Positions 51,688 through 59,341 of a DNA stretch of 64,000 nt are shown here, piece by piece. Source of the DNA: Opitutia bacterium UBA7441 (lineage in GTDB: Bacteria; Verrucomicrobiota; Verrucomicrobiia; Opitutales; Coraliomargaritaceae); contig DLQD01000152.1 in the NCBI GenBank assembly GCA_002480015.1, positions 1-64,000 on the forward strand, written 5' to 3'. Made by a program: the position numbers and the translations under genes. The number at the start of each line of letters is the position of its first letter. Position 1 is the stretch's first letter. The notes beneath the pieces are model-generated. The model saw nothing but the letters and a program-made list of their open reading frames with translations. It searched no databases and was not told the origin of the DNA.

Positions 51688-52263
51688 TTAATCTTCGTGG
51701 CCAAAGAATTCACTGCGGGTGGCGAGGCCTTCTTCGGTGATATTGTCGCGACGGAGCACGGTTAAAACAGTTAAACCGAGAATTTTCAGATCGAGCAAGA
51801 AGGAACGGTGCTCGACATACCAGACGTCCAGCTTGAATTGGCATTCCCAGGTTAGTCCGTTGCGTCCGTTGACTTGTGCCCAGCCAGTGATGCCGGGGCG
51901 TACTTCGTGGCGGCGGGCCTGCTCCGAGGAGTAACGATTCAGGTAATGCGTGGGGAGTGGACGAGGCCCCACCAAACTCATGTCGCCCTTGATTACATTC
52001 CACAGTTCGGGCAATTCGTCGATGCTGGTCGAACGGAGAAACCGCCCCCATGCGGTGAGGCGATCGGCATCGTTCCCGATACCCTCCCGCATGCTGCGGA
52101 ATTTGAGAATGTCAAAGGGGCGTCCTCCCTGGCCAGCACGGGTTTGCCGAAAAAAAAGTGGTCGGCCAAACTGGATAGCCTGCAAAATGATTACAATTAC
52201 TAGCGGGAGACTGAGTGCAAAGAGCAGCAGCAGGGTGCAGATGATATCAAAGGCGCGCTTCAT
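51688..52263 (-). CDS. Undecaprenyl-phosphate sugar transferase (PglC/WcaJ-type)
   Basis: A 191-residue monotopic phosphoglycosyl transferase that attaches sugar 1-phosphate to undecaprenyl phosphate, starting a glycan repeat unit. MKRAFDIICTLLLLFALSLPLVIVII is the re-entrant membrane helix. PLFFRQTRAGQGGRPFDILKFRSM contains the conserved R-Q-T-R and KFRSM; DELPELWNVIKGDMSLVGPRP has the catalytic Asp-Glu pair; RPGITGWAQVNGRNGLTWE closes the core. This is the short PglC-like form without the WcaJ N-terminal helices. ATG 21 codons upstream is possible. First gene of the cluster, divergent from the M29-like peptidase gene. Confidence 0.9.
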   Translation of the reverse strand: MKRAFDIICTLLLLFALSLPLVIVIILQAIQFGRPLFFRQTRAGQGGRPFDILKFRSMREGIGNDADRLTAWGRFLRSTSIDELPELWNVIKGDMSLVGPRPLPTHYLNRYSSEQARRHEVRPGITGWAQVNGRNGLTWECQFKLDVWYVEHRSFLLDLKILGLTVLTVLRRDNITEEGLATRSEFFGHED

Positions 52264-52405
52264 GAAAGGTTTTTTGTAAGGAGATATTACGAGCAGCGAT
52301 ATCATTGATCTATGCACATCAGTCAAACCAAGCTTTGACAGATAATCCTAATTAGGCAGGATGAAAATCTTATTCATTAATTAAATTACGCAACGCCCAA
52401 TCATC

Positions 52406-53578
52406 ATGATACTCGACGCAAACGAACGCACCTTTCCTTCTTTTAGCCTAACTCGTCTGCTCACGACTTGCTTTGGCCGTGGTGATGGTGAGAAAGTCTG
52501 CATTCTGATCGATTTGCCAAAACCAGCCGATATCGAGGATTACAAGTTTCTCGAGGACGAAACCCTTTCCATTCAAAATTACGGTCACGAAGTATTCTTT
52601 AAAGGCTTCAAGTCGGGTGTACTTGAGGAGATGAATTGGACAGGGGGTGAAATTTACGCCTATAAAGAGACAGGCGGCAGCAATCTGGATATTGAAGATG
52701 ATTGCTACGACCCAGCTGGTAATCACCTGAGTTTGGATAAAGACATTTATTCCAAATATGACATCATCCTTACGGTATCGACATTTTCAGCCACCGCACC
52801 ATTGACCGCGAAATGTAAGGAATTCGGCTTCCGCGGCGCCACTCTCCATGGGCTGAATCAAATCATTCTCGATACCGGTCTCTCGGTGGACTATGATCTT
52901 GTCAGTGAGGAGGCAGAAAAACTGCGTCTCGGCCTGACCCATGCCGACCGCTTTGAAATCGATTTCGAGGTCGAGAAGAAGGTCTATACACTCGTCCTCC
53001 ATACGAACGGGCAAGAGGCGCAAAAGAGCCATGGCCTATGCCCTCCCGGCAAGCCGGATGTGGCTAACCTGCCCGCGGGTGAGGTTTATTTCGTGCCGGA
53101 AAGTGCTGAGGGTGTGTTCCCATTTAAATACGATGAAAGTACCATCGGCTTACTTCACGTAAAGGATGGTAAAATTTATAAGTCACAATTCGTCTATGGC
53201 GACTACGCGGAGATCGAAGACCACAATCGCCGCTTGAAAGAAGATCCCATGATTGGTGCGATCGGCGAGCTTGGCTTCGGTACACAGGTGCTCCCCTTCT
53301 CCGGTCGTGATATTCAGGACGAGAAAATCCTGGGCACTATTCACGTGGCCACTGGTCGCGACGACCACTTGGGGGGCAAGATTACACCTGACCTCTTCAA
53401 GGAGCATAAAAATGCTTCGCACGACGATGTGCTCTACGCGCCGCACAAGACGCCTGAGATTCGTCTGCAGCAAGCGCGCATGTATCGGGGCGCTCAGACA
53501 GAGGTGCTCATCGAGCACTACAAGCCCTCCTCATACATGGTGGGTTTACTTGAAGCGGAATTGCCGGTCGAGGCCTGA
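52406..53578 (+). CDS. M29-like aminopeptidase family protein
   Basis: A 390-residue cytoplasmic protein. The C-terminal half matches the M29 metalloaminopeptidase pattern: GAIGELGFGTQ (Glu ligand), DEKILGTIHVATGRDDHLGG (His ligand) and an HDDVLY Asp segment, in family order. The N-terminal half (1-200) has a SKYDIILTVSTFSATAPLTA region similar to M29 leucyl aminopeptidases, which trim N-terminal residues from peptides. Metal site completeness cannot be proved by eye. A methyltransferase gene follows 14 bases later, implying a shared transcript and possibly a shared small-molecule pathway. Confidence 0.68.
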   Translation: MILDANERTFPSFSLTRLLTTCFGRGDGEKVCILIDLPKPADIEDYKFLEDETLSIQNYGHEVFFKGFKSGVLEEMNWTGGEIYAYKETGGSNLDIEDDCYDPAGNHLSLDKDIYSKYDIILTVSTFSATAPLTAKCKEFGFRGATLHGLNQIILDTGLSVDYDLVSEEAEKLRLGLTHADRFEIDFEVEKKVYTLVLHTNGQEAQKSHGLCPPGKPDVANLPAGEVYFVPESAEGVFPFKYDESTIGLLHVKDGKIYKSQFVYGDYAEIEDHNRRLKEDPMIGAIGELGFGTQVLPFSGRDIQDEKILGTIHVATGRDDHLGGKITPDLFKEHKNASHDDVLYAPHKTPEIRLQQARMYRGAQTEVLIEHYKPSSYMVGLLEAELPVEA

Positions 53579-53592
53579 TCTGGTGGATCGCT

Positions 53593-54342
53593 ATGGATGA
53601 AAACAACCCCTATGAAACCGATGAGCTTCTCCAGCAGTATTTAATCTTTCATTATGCCACTGCAGAGGAGCAATTTCCATATGGCTTTGGGGGCACGGAT
53701 GCGCTGGACTTTCCCAAGCGCTGTGCATTGGAGGGAGCCGATCTAGCTAAGCTTCCTCATGGCGCGCGTGCTTTAGATCTCGGCTGTTCGGTCGGGCGCT
53801 CGTCATTCGAGCTCGCACGGTATTGCGGCGAGGTGATCGGCATCGATTATTCACAGGCCTTTATTGATGCGGCTCATCGCCTCGCGGTTGGTGGTCGGCA
53901 CCCCGCAACACGCCTCGACGAAGGTTCGGCCACAACGCAGTTGTCGATCGAGATCGATCCGGAGATTGAACGGAGTCGAGTCAGTTTCGAGCAGGGCGAT
54001 GCCCAGCAGATACGCGGGGATATCGGTCACTTTGACCTCGTGATCGCCTGCAACCTCATTTGCCGCCTGCCGGAACCCGCACGTTTACTGCGTCGCCTGC
54101 CGGAATTGCTTAAACCCGGCGGGCAACTTTTTATCACGACGCCCTTTTCATGGCTGGAAGCCTATACGCCCCCAGCCAACTGGCTGGGGGAGGGTGCGGA
54201 GGATTCCTTTGCTGGACTGCGTAAAGCGCTGGAACCGGATTTTGCCCTGGAGGCACAGTGGGACATGCCCTTTCTCATCCGCGAGCACGCACGCAAATTC
54301 CAATATAGTATCGCACAGGCCAGTCGCTGGCAGCGGATATGA
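53593..54342 (+). CDS. OvoA C-terminal-type methyltransferase (ovothiol N1-methylation)
   Basis: A 249-residue SAM methyltransferase matching, as I recall it, the C-terminal domain of OvoA (putative 4-mercaptohistidine N1-methyltransferase). Shared features in order: NPYETDELLQQYLIFHYA start, ALDLGCSVGRSSFELAR (SAM motif I), IGIDYSQAFIDAA, GDAQQI, FDLVIACNLICRLPEP, FITTPFSWLE, NWLGEG and FLIREHARKFQYS. Ovothiol A is a redox-active N1-methyl mercaptohistidine; in most known enzymes this domain is fused to a non-haem iron sulfoxide synthase. Here it is separate, and no OvoA N-terminal half is in the window. Follows the M29-like gene. rnpB lies just downstream. Confidence 0.78.
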   Translation: MDENNPYETDELLQQYLIFHYATAEEQFPYGFGGTDALDFPKRCALEGADLAKLPHGARALDLGCSVGRSSFELARYCGEVIGIDYSQAFIDAAHRLAVGGRHPATRLDEGSATTQLSIEIDPEIERSRVSFEQGDAQQIRGDIGHFDLVIACNLICRLPEPARLLRRLPELLKPGGQLFITTPFSWLEAYTPPANWLGEGAEDSFAGLRKALEPDFALEAQWDMPFLIREHARKFQYSIAQASRWQRI

Positions 54343-54389
54343 TCGCAAATTACCGCTTGCGCCTGAAGGAACGGCGTTGCAGCCTGCAT

Positions 54390-54788
<399 letters not shown>

Positions 54789-54805
54789 TTCCTGTTTTTT
54801 ACGCC

Positions 54806-54834
54806 TTGACAGCCCAAGCGCGAGCACGCACTTT
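54806..54834 (+). promoter_or_regulatory. Sigma70-type promoter of rpsT
   Basis: A perfect -35 TTGACA (54806-54811), a 17-base spacer and CACTTT (54829-54834). The -10 is weak against TATAAT but shares the CA start of the sodA -10. Short leader to ATG at 54860. Confidence 0.55.
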
Positions 54835-54859
54835 CCCGCCTCTTAACTTTTTTACAGCC

Positions 54860-55117
54860 ATGGCTAATACTAAATCAGCAAACAAATACATTCGTAAGAC
54901 AGAGACCCGTACTCTGCGCAATCGTCAGGTCAAGAGCCGCCTCAAAACCTTCGCTAAGAAGATTGATGCCGCTAAAGCCGCCGGCGACAAAGACGCGTTG
55001 GCCTCTGCGTCCCGCAACTTCATCTCTGCCCTTGATAAGGCAGCGAAGAATGGCCTCGTTCACCCGAACAAGGTGGCGCGTCACAAGGCGCGTTGTGCCC
55101 AACGTCTGGCTGCGTAA
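54860..55117 (+). CDS. rpsT: 30S ribosomal protein S20
   Basis: An 85-residue 16S-binding ribosomal protein. MANTKSANKYIRKTETRTLR, NRQVKSRLKTFAKKID and the C-terminal KAAKNGLVHPNKVARHKARC contain the S20 signatures (ALK..R, G.IHKN.A.R.KSRL, here as GLVHPNKVARHKARCAQRL). Single-gene transcript with its own promoter and terminator. No Shine-Dalgarno (TTTACAGCCATGG). Confidence 0.95.
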   Translation: MANTKSANKYIRKTETRTLRNRQVKSRLKTFAKKIDAAKAAGDKDALASASRNFISALDKAAKNGLVHPNKVARHKARCAQRLAA

Positions 55118-55142
55118 GTTTTTCTGAACCTACCCCAACAGT

Positions 55143-55173
55143 GCCCTCGGTTTCGCTTGTCGAACCGGGGGTA
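55143..55173 (+). terminator. Terminator after rpsT
   Basis: CCCTCGGTT pairs with AACCGGGGG (one G-T wobble) around a 10-base loop, followed by TATTTTGTTT. 25 bases past the rpsT stop. Confidence 0.75.
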
Positions 55174-55192
55174 TTTTGTTTCCAATCCGCTC

Positions 55193-56032
55193 GTGCCTGA
55201 GAAATCGAACAAAAAAAATGCGGTCGGCTTTCCGCCGCCTTTGCTCGGCGATGCGCCTATGCGCCTTCCCGTGCTTGCCGAAACGGCCGATTGGCTCGCG
55301 CTGGAAAAGCCGGCGGGCGTCGGTCTGCGCGCCTACCCCTGGGATAGCGAGCTCGACCTGGATGCCGCGCTCAACATGCAGCTGCAGGCGGGCAAGCCCG
55401 AGTTGGTGCGGCGCGGGGCCACGCTCTTCGGCTCGATCTACTACCTCGACCCCGCGATCTCCGGGGTGGCAGTCTTCGCTAAGAACCGCGACGCTCTGGC
55501 CGATCTGCGCAATCGGTTCGGTTCGGGCGAGTGCACTTTTCGTTTTCAGTTCGTCGCTGCCGGACAACCTGCTGGCGGCGCGTCGGAGCTGCGCTCCGAC
55601 GCGCCGCTCTTGCCCCACAACGTCAAGCCGAAGATGATCCCCTCGACGGCCAAGGGCAAAAAGGCCTTCACGGAGTTCCGCCGCATTGCCGAGTCGCCTA
55701 AAGGATGGGCGCTCTGGGAGGCAAAAGTGTACTTTTTCCGTCCGCACCAGGTCCGGGCACACGCCGCGGTCTTGGAGATCCCCGTGCTGGGCGACACCCT
55801 CTACGGCGGCGCTGAAGTGCCGACCCAGCGCGAATTACACCCCAAAAAACAGCGCTCTGGGCTCAATTTCCCGGCTTTTCATGGCCTCGCCTTGCATCTG
55901 GCCGAGGTGGCACTTATTTCTGGCGATCCTAAGGCGACGATTGTCTGCGAGCCGCCCAAGCATTTGCGACTCTTGCTTCGGCGTATGGGGCTGGCGAACA
56001 TCGAACATTCAACCTTGAACGGCGAATCATGA
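55193..56032 (+). CDS. RluA-family pseudouridine synthase-like protein
   Basis: A protein of about 279 residues of the RluA family. [20 protein letters not shown] is the opening signature. The catalytic Asp motif HRLDxxTSG appears as [18 protein letters not shown], so Asp is kept but His-Arg is lost. [20 protein letters not shown] then DTLYGG equals the RTHQIRVH...PI.GD..YG motif. Target RNA is unknown. The start is uncertain: GTG at 55193 or ATG at 55259 are possible, and the TTG at 55157 lies in the rpsT terminator. The last codons ([11 protein letters not shown]) are encoded by a heptamer repeat, which suggests that repeat insertion changed the original C-terminus. Confidence 0.75.
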   Translation: MPEKSNKKNAVGFPPPLLGDAPMRLPVLAETADWLALEKPAGVGLRAYPWDSELDLDAALNMQLQAGKPELVRRGATLFGSIYYLDPAISGVAVFAKNRDALADLRNRFGSGECTFRFQFVAAGQPAGGASELRSDAPLLPHNVKPKMIPSTAKGKKAFTEFRRIAESPKGWALWEAKVYFFRPHQVRAHAAVLEIPVLGDTLYGGAEVPTQRELHPKKQRSGLNFPAFHGLALHLAEVALISGDPKATIVCEPPKHLRLLLRRMGLANIEHSTLNGES

Positions 56033-56099
56033 ATTGCCCGCGCCTTAGCTCCTTTTATCCTTTCAATGTTGTAGGTTGAGCGTTCGATGTTCGACGTTC
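55996..56099. repeat. Inverted pair of GAACATC heptamer arrays
   Basis: Left arm 55996-56037: GAACATC, GAACATT, CAACCTT, GAACGGC, GAATCAT, GAATTGC. Right arm 56065-56099 is the complement: AATGTTG, TAGGTTG, AGCGTTC, GATGTTC, GACGTTC. Arms match 18 of 21 positions over the first three repeats, giving a large stem around a 27-base spacer. The stop codon of the RluA-like gene (56030-56032) is inside the left arm. Confidence 0.82.
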
Positions 56100-56104
56100 C
56101 TCGG

Positions 56105-56220
56105 GGTGCAATTTTAAGTGCGGGGTCAGGCGGCGGCCACCTAAAGGAAGCCGCATACGTATGTCCGCTCTGTTAGGTGCGGGACAAGTTCCGGCAGCTG
56201 CTGCAGTTTGTCTCCCCCTG
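56105..56220. other. Candidate structured region upstream of yajC
   Basis: Multiple complementary segments: GCGGC/GCCGC around GGAAG, CACCTAA with TTAGGTG, and GGGACAA with TTGTCTCCC enclosing GCAGCTGC. Long enough for a small RNA or leader of yajC-secDF. I do not recognise a known family; see rejected SRP RNA idea. Confidence 0.4.
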
Positions 56221-56317
56221 TGGATTTAATTGTACCGTTCCTCGCCCTCTGCGAATAGGAACTTGCTATTTAGGGGTGACTCCCTTTCCATCTGCGTTTT
56301 TTCATCTATCAAACGCT

Positions 56318-56644
56318 ATGGCTAATTCTGAACTTTTCTCTCTTTTCACACTCGCGCAAGCTGCTCCCGGCGGTGGCGGTCTCGGTCAGTTTCTGCCCAT
56401 CATCCTGCTCTTTGTGGGTATGTGGTTCCTGATTATCGCGCCGCAACGTAAACGCCAAAAAGCACACGATCAAATGCTCAGTGAGCTTAAAAGCGGCGAC
56501 GAGATCATCACCAGCGGTGGTGTCTACGGTACGATCACCAATGTGAAGGACGATCGCTTCATTGTCCGCATTGCCGATAATACTAAAATCGAGCTGGGCA
56601 AAGGTTTTGTCGCTAGCAAGGTTGCGGCCAAAGAGGCCGAGTAG
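56318..56644 (+). CDS. yajC: Preprotein translocase subunit YajC
   Basis: A 108-residue inner-membrane protein of the Sec holotranslocon (SecDF-YajC). One transmembrane helix (QFLPIILLFVGMWFLIIAPQ, about 26-45) is followed by the family signature QRKRQKAHDQMLSELKSGDE, then IITSGGVYGTITNVKDDRFI and the GxVxxxL-like tail. The N-terminal part is Gly/Pro-rich. The start at 56318 fits the family (MANSELFSLF); longer frames run into noncoding DNA. secDF follows 44 bases later. Confidence 0.93.
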   Translation: MANSELFSLFTLAQAAPGGGGLGQFLPIILLFVGMWFLIIAPQRKRQKAHDQMLSELKSGDEIITSGGVYGTITNVKDDRFIVRIADNTKIELGKGFVASKVAAKEAE

Positions 56645-56688
56645 TTTATCCTCCTCCCCCCTTCAAGCAAGCTATCAGCTTTTTACTC

Positions 56689-59232
56689 ATGTCCGGAAAC
56701 ATTCTTTGGAAATTCCTCCTCACCGCCGCCATTATTTTTTGGTGTGTGATGAGTATCACTCCCTTACAAGATCGCCCCTTTGAGGAATACATCCTCGGGC
56801 AAGTCACGGCCAACGAGGCCGACTTTGCGGATCTCCTCCAGCGAGCCGAAGCCCGGGTCGAAGCAGCAGAATCGCCGACACTCTTTATTGCTCTACGAGA
56901 TTTAGGTGTCGAAGAGGCGATCGATTTTGCTCAATTTTTCCCGCAGATTAATGTCGCCGACATCGCGAATCAAAATAAGCGCAACGACATCCTGCTCAAG
57001 CACATCCTGAAAACTGCGCAGAGCCAGCTCCGCCTCGGCCTCGACCTGAAGGGAGGGGTCGGTGTGACTCTGAAGATTGATCAGTCCGAGCAAGATCAAC
57101 TCAATCAATTCGAGCAGGCTGAGCAGTTGAAGGACGCGATCGAAATTATGGCCGAGCGTCTCGACGGTATGGGCGTGGCCGAGCCAGTCATCCGCGCTCG
57201 CGGCGAGGATGCGATTGAGATCCAGCTCGCAGGTCTGTCGACTAAGGATAATCCCGAGGTGATTGACGCAGTCAAGAAGCCGGCGCGTCTGGAATTCCGC
57301 CGCGTGCATCCGGATCTAGAGCCCGATACTACACCGAAGAATCGCTATCCAATAGGCTACGAGGTTTTGGCGGAAGAGATTGAGGACCACCGCTCGGGCG
57401 AAGTGTATGAGCGCCGCCAATTCGTAAAGCTGATTCCCGAAGCGACAGGTGAGATCGTGGACGATGCGTTCGCCTCGCAAACACAAGCCGGTGGTTACCA
57501 AATCAACTTGGTCATGACCAGCGAAGGAGCTGATACTTTCCGCCAAGTCACTGAGCGGATGGTTGGTGAGCCACTTGCCATCGTGCTCGACGGCAAGCTT
57601 TATTCCGCGCCGACGATTCAAGGGGTACTTTCGAGGAACGCCCAGATCACCGGCAGCTTCTCGCAACGCGAAGCCATCGAGTTGGCCAATGTCCTGAACA
57701 ATCCCCTCGCCGTCGAGCTTCGCGTCGATGAAATGTATGAAGTCGGTCCTACCATGGCTGCCGACGCACGCGAAAGCTCGGTCAGCGCCGCGAAGTGGGG
57801 GGCCATCCTAGTGGTCGCCTTCATGCTAGTTTACTATTTCCTTGGCGGCTTGGTCGCAGTGGTTTCGGCGATTATCAATGTCATCATTGTGCTCGGTGTA
57901 TTGGCTAGCCTCGGGGCCACCCTGACACTGCCCGGCGTGGCTGCGCTCGTCCTCACGCTGGGTATGGGAGTGGATGCCAATATTCTGATCTTCGAGCGCT
58001 TGCGTGAAGAACTACGCGCGGGTAAGAGTATCAAAAATGCCACCTCCGGTGCTTTCGATAAGGTGACTTCGACCATCGTCGATGCGAATGTCACGACTTT
58101 GATTACGGCTTCGATTCTGGTCTGGCTCGGCACGGGACCCGTTAAGGGTTTCGGGGTGACGTTGGCGATCGGTATCTGCGCTTCGATCTTTTGCGCACTG
58201 GTGGTCACCCGTTTCATGGTCGACTTCCTTGTCCACCGTGTCGGCGTTTCCAAGGTTCTCGGTCTCGATCTCTTGCCCGAGAAGAAACTCGATTTCTTCC
58301 AATTCCGTAAGCCCGCATTTATCGCGTCATGGCTCCTCGTGTTGGCTGGTGTCATTAGCGTGGTCATTCACCACGATAATATCTTAGGTAAAGACTTCAC
58401 CGGTGGTGACGAAATGACGGTCAACTACTCCGAGCGTGTCGATACCAGCGACATCATGAAGGTCGTGGACGAGCAAGAACTTGGCGATGTCACAGTGCTC
58501 TACCAGAGCCTCATCGGTGAGGACCGTGAGGTGCTCAAAGTTCAGACGCCCTTCGATCAAGCTCGATCCACTCTCGTAATTTTACAGAGCGCCTTCCCTA
58601 GTGCCGAGCTTGAAGAGGCCGGCATCAACCAGATTGGCGCTTCGGTTTCGCAGAATATTCAGTGGAACGCGCTGCTCTCTGTGCTCTGCGCTCTGGGTGG
58701 CATCATGCTCTACGTGGCTCTACGCTTCGAAGTTGGCTATGGTGTTGGAGCGGTCGTTGCGACGATCCACGACGTGCTCATGACGATCGGGGTATTTGTC
58801 ATTTGTGGGGAACTCGATCTTTTCGTCAGCGGACAATTCACGGCACCGATGCTGGCGGCCATCCTTATGATCGTCGGTTACTCGATCAATGATACCATCG
58901 TTGTCTTCGACCGTATCCGTGAGGAGCTCGACCTAAACCCAGGCACTGATCTGCGCACGATCATAAACCTTGCGATCAGCCGTGTTTTCTCGCGCTCCTT
59001 GCTCACTTCGATCACCACATTGCTGGCGGCCGTTTCGCTTTATGTCTTCGGTGCGGGTGTGATCAACGACTTCGCATTTGTCTTTATCATCGGTATCCTC
59101 GTTGGCACCTTCTCCTCGATCTTTATCGCCAGCCCCGTCTTCTTCTGGTGGCACAAAGGCGACCGTCGACACGTGGAAGAGCGCCAGCTCATGCCCAAGC
59201 GCTACGAGTGGGAGAGCCAGAAAGAAGCGTAA
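56689..59232 (+). CDS. secDF: Protein translocase SecDF (fused SecD and SecF)
   Basis: An 847-residue membrane protein driving late steps of Sec export by proton motive force. The SecD half has helix 1 (residues 6-24), a periplasmic P1 region (LRLGLDLKGGVGVTLKID, RLDGMGVAEPVIRARGEDAI) and the family DPPP..GR..QVGL-like core (GAILVVAFMLVYYF, LGMGVDANILIFERLREELR with the Asp of the proton pathway). The SecF half starts near residue 530 (DFFQFRKPAFIASWLLVLAG) with DFTGGDEMTV, GYSINDTIVVFDRIREEL and SRSLLTSITTLLAAVSL. Fusion in one polypeptide is common in Verrucomicrobiota and Firmicutes. In operon with yajC. Confidence 0.95.
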   Translation: MSGNILWKFLLTAAIIFWCVMSITPLQDRPFEEYILGQVTANEADFADLLQRAEARVEAAESPTLFIALRDLGVEEAIDFAQFFPQINVADIANQNKRNDILLKHILKTAQSQLRLGLDLKGGVGVTLKIDQSEQDQLNQFEQAEQLKDAIEIMAERLDGMGVAEPVIRARGEDAIEIQLAGLSTKDNPEVIDAVKKPARLEFRRVHPDLEPDTTPKNRYPIGYEVLAEEIEDHRSGEVYERRQFVKLIPEATGEIVDDAFASQTQAGGYQINLVMTSEGADTFRQVTERMVGEPLAIVLDGKLYSAPTIQGVLSRNAQITGSFSQREAIELANVLNNPLAVELRVDEMYEVGPTMAADARESSVSAAKWGAILVVAFMLVYYFLGGLVAVVSAIINVIIVLGVLASLGATLTLPGVAALVLTLGMGVDANILIFERLREELRAGKSIKNATSGAFDKVTSTIVDANVTTLITASILVWLGTGPVKGFGVTLAIGICASIFCALVVTRFMVDFLVHRVGVSKVLGLDLLPEKKLDFFQFRKPAFIASWLLVLAGVISVVIHHDNILGKDFTGGDEMTVNYSERVDTSDIMKVVDEQELGDVTVLYQSLIGEDREVLKVQTPFDQARSTLVILQSAFPSAELEEAGINQIGASVSQNIQWNALLSVLCALGGIMLYVALRFEVGYGVGAVVATIHDVLMTIGVFVICGELDLFVSGQFTAPMLAAILMIVGYSINDTIVVFDRIREELDLNPGTDLRTIINLAISRVFSRSLLTSITTLLAAVSLYVFGAGVINDFAFVFIIGILVGTFSSIFIASPVFFWWHKGDRRHVEERQLMPKRYEWESQKEA

Positions 59233-59341
59233 TTAAATCACCCTTTTCTCATTTGCAGGAGAGGCTTTTATGCCCCGACCCTCTGTTCTGGGGGTGGGGT
59301 ATGGAACCTCTCCTACTTGTTTAGCCTTTTCTAAAAAACGG

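Noticed and set aside
56105..56150. Resemblance to signal recognition particle RNA (GGTCAGG and GGAAG)
   Set aside because: The SRP loop sequence GGTCAGGTCCGGAAGGAAGC is not matched; the two pieces are separated by unrelated sequence and the expected closing helix is missing.
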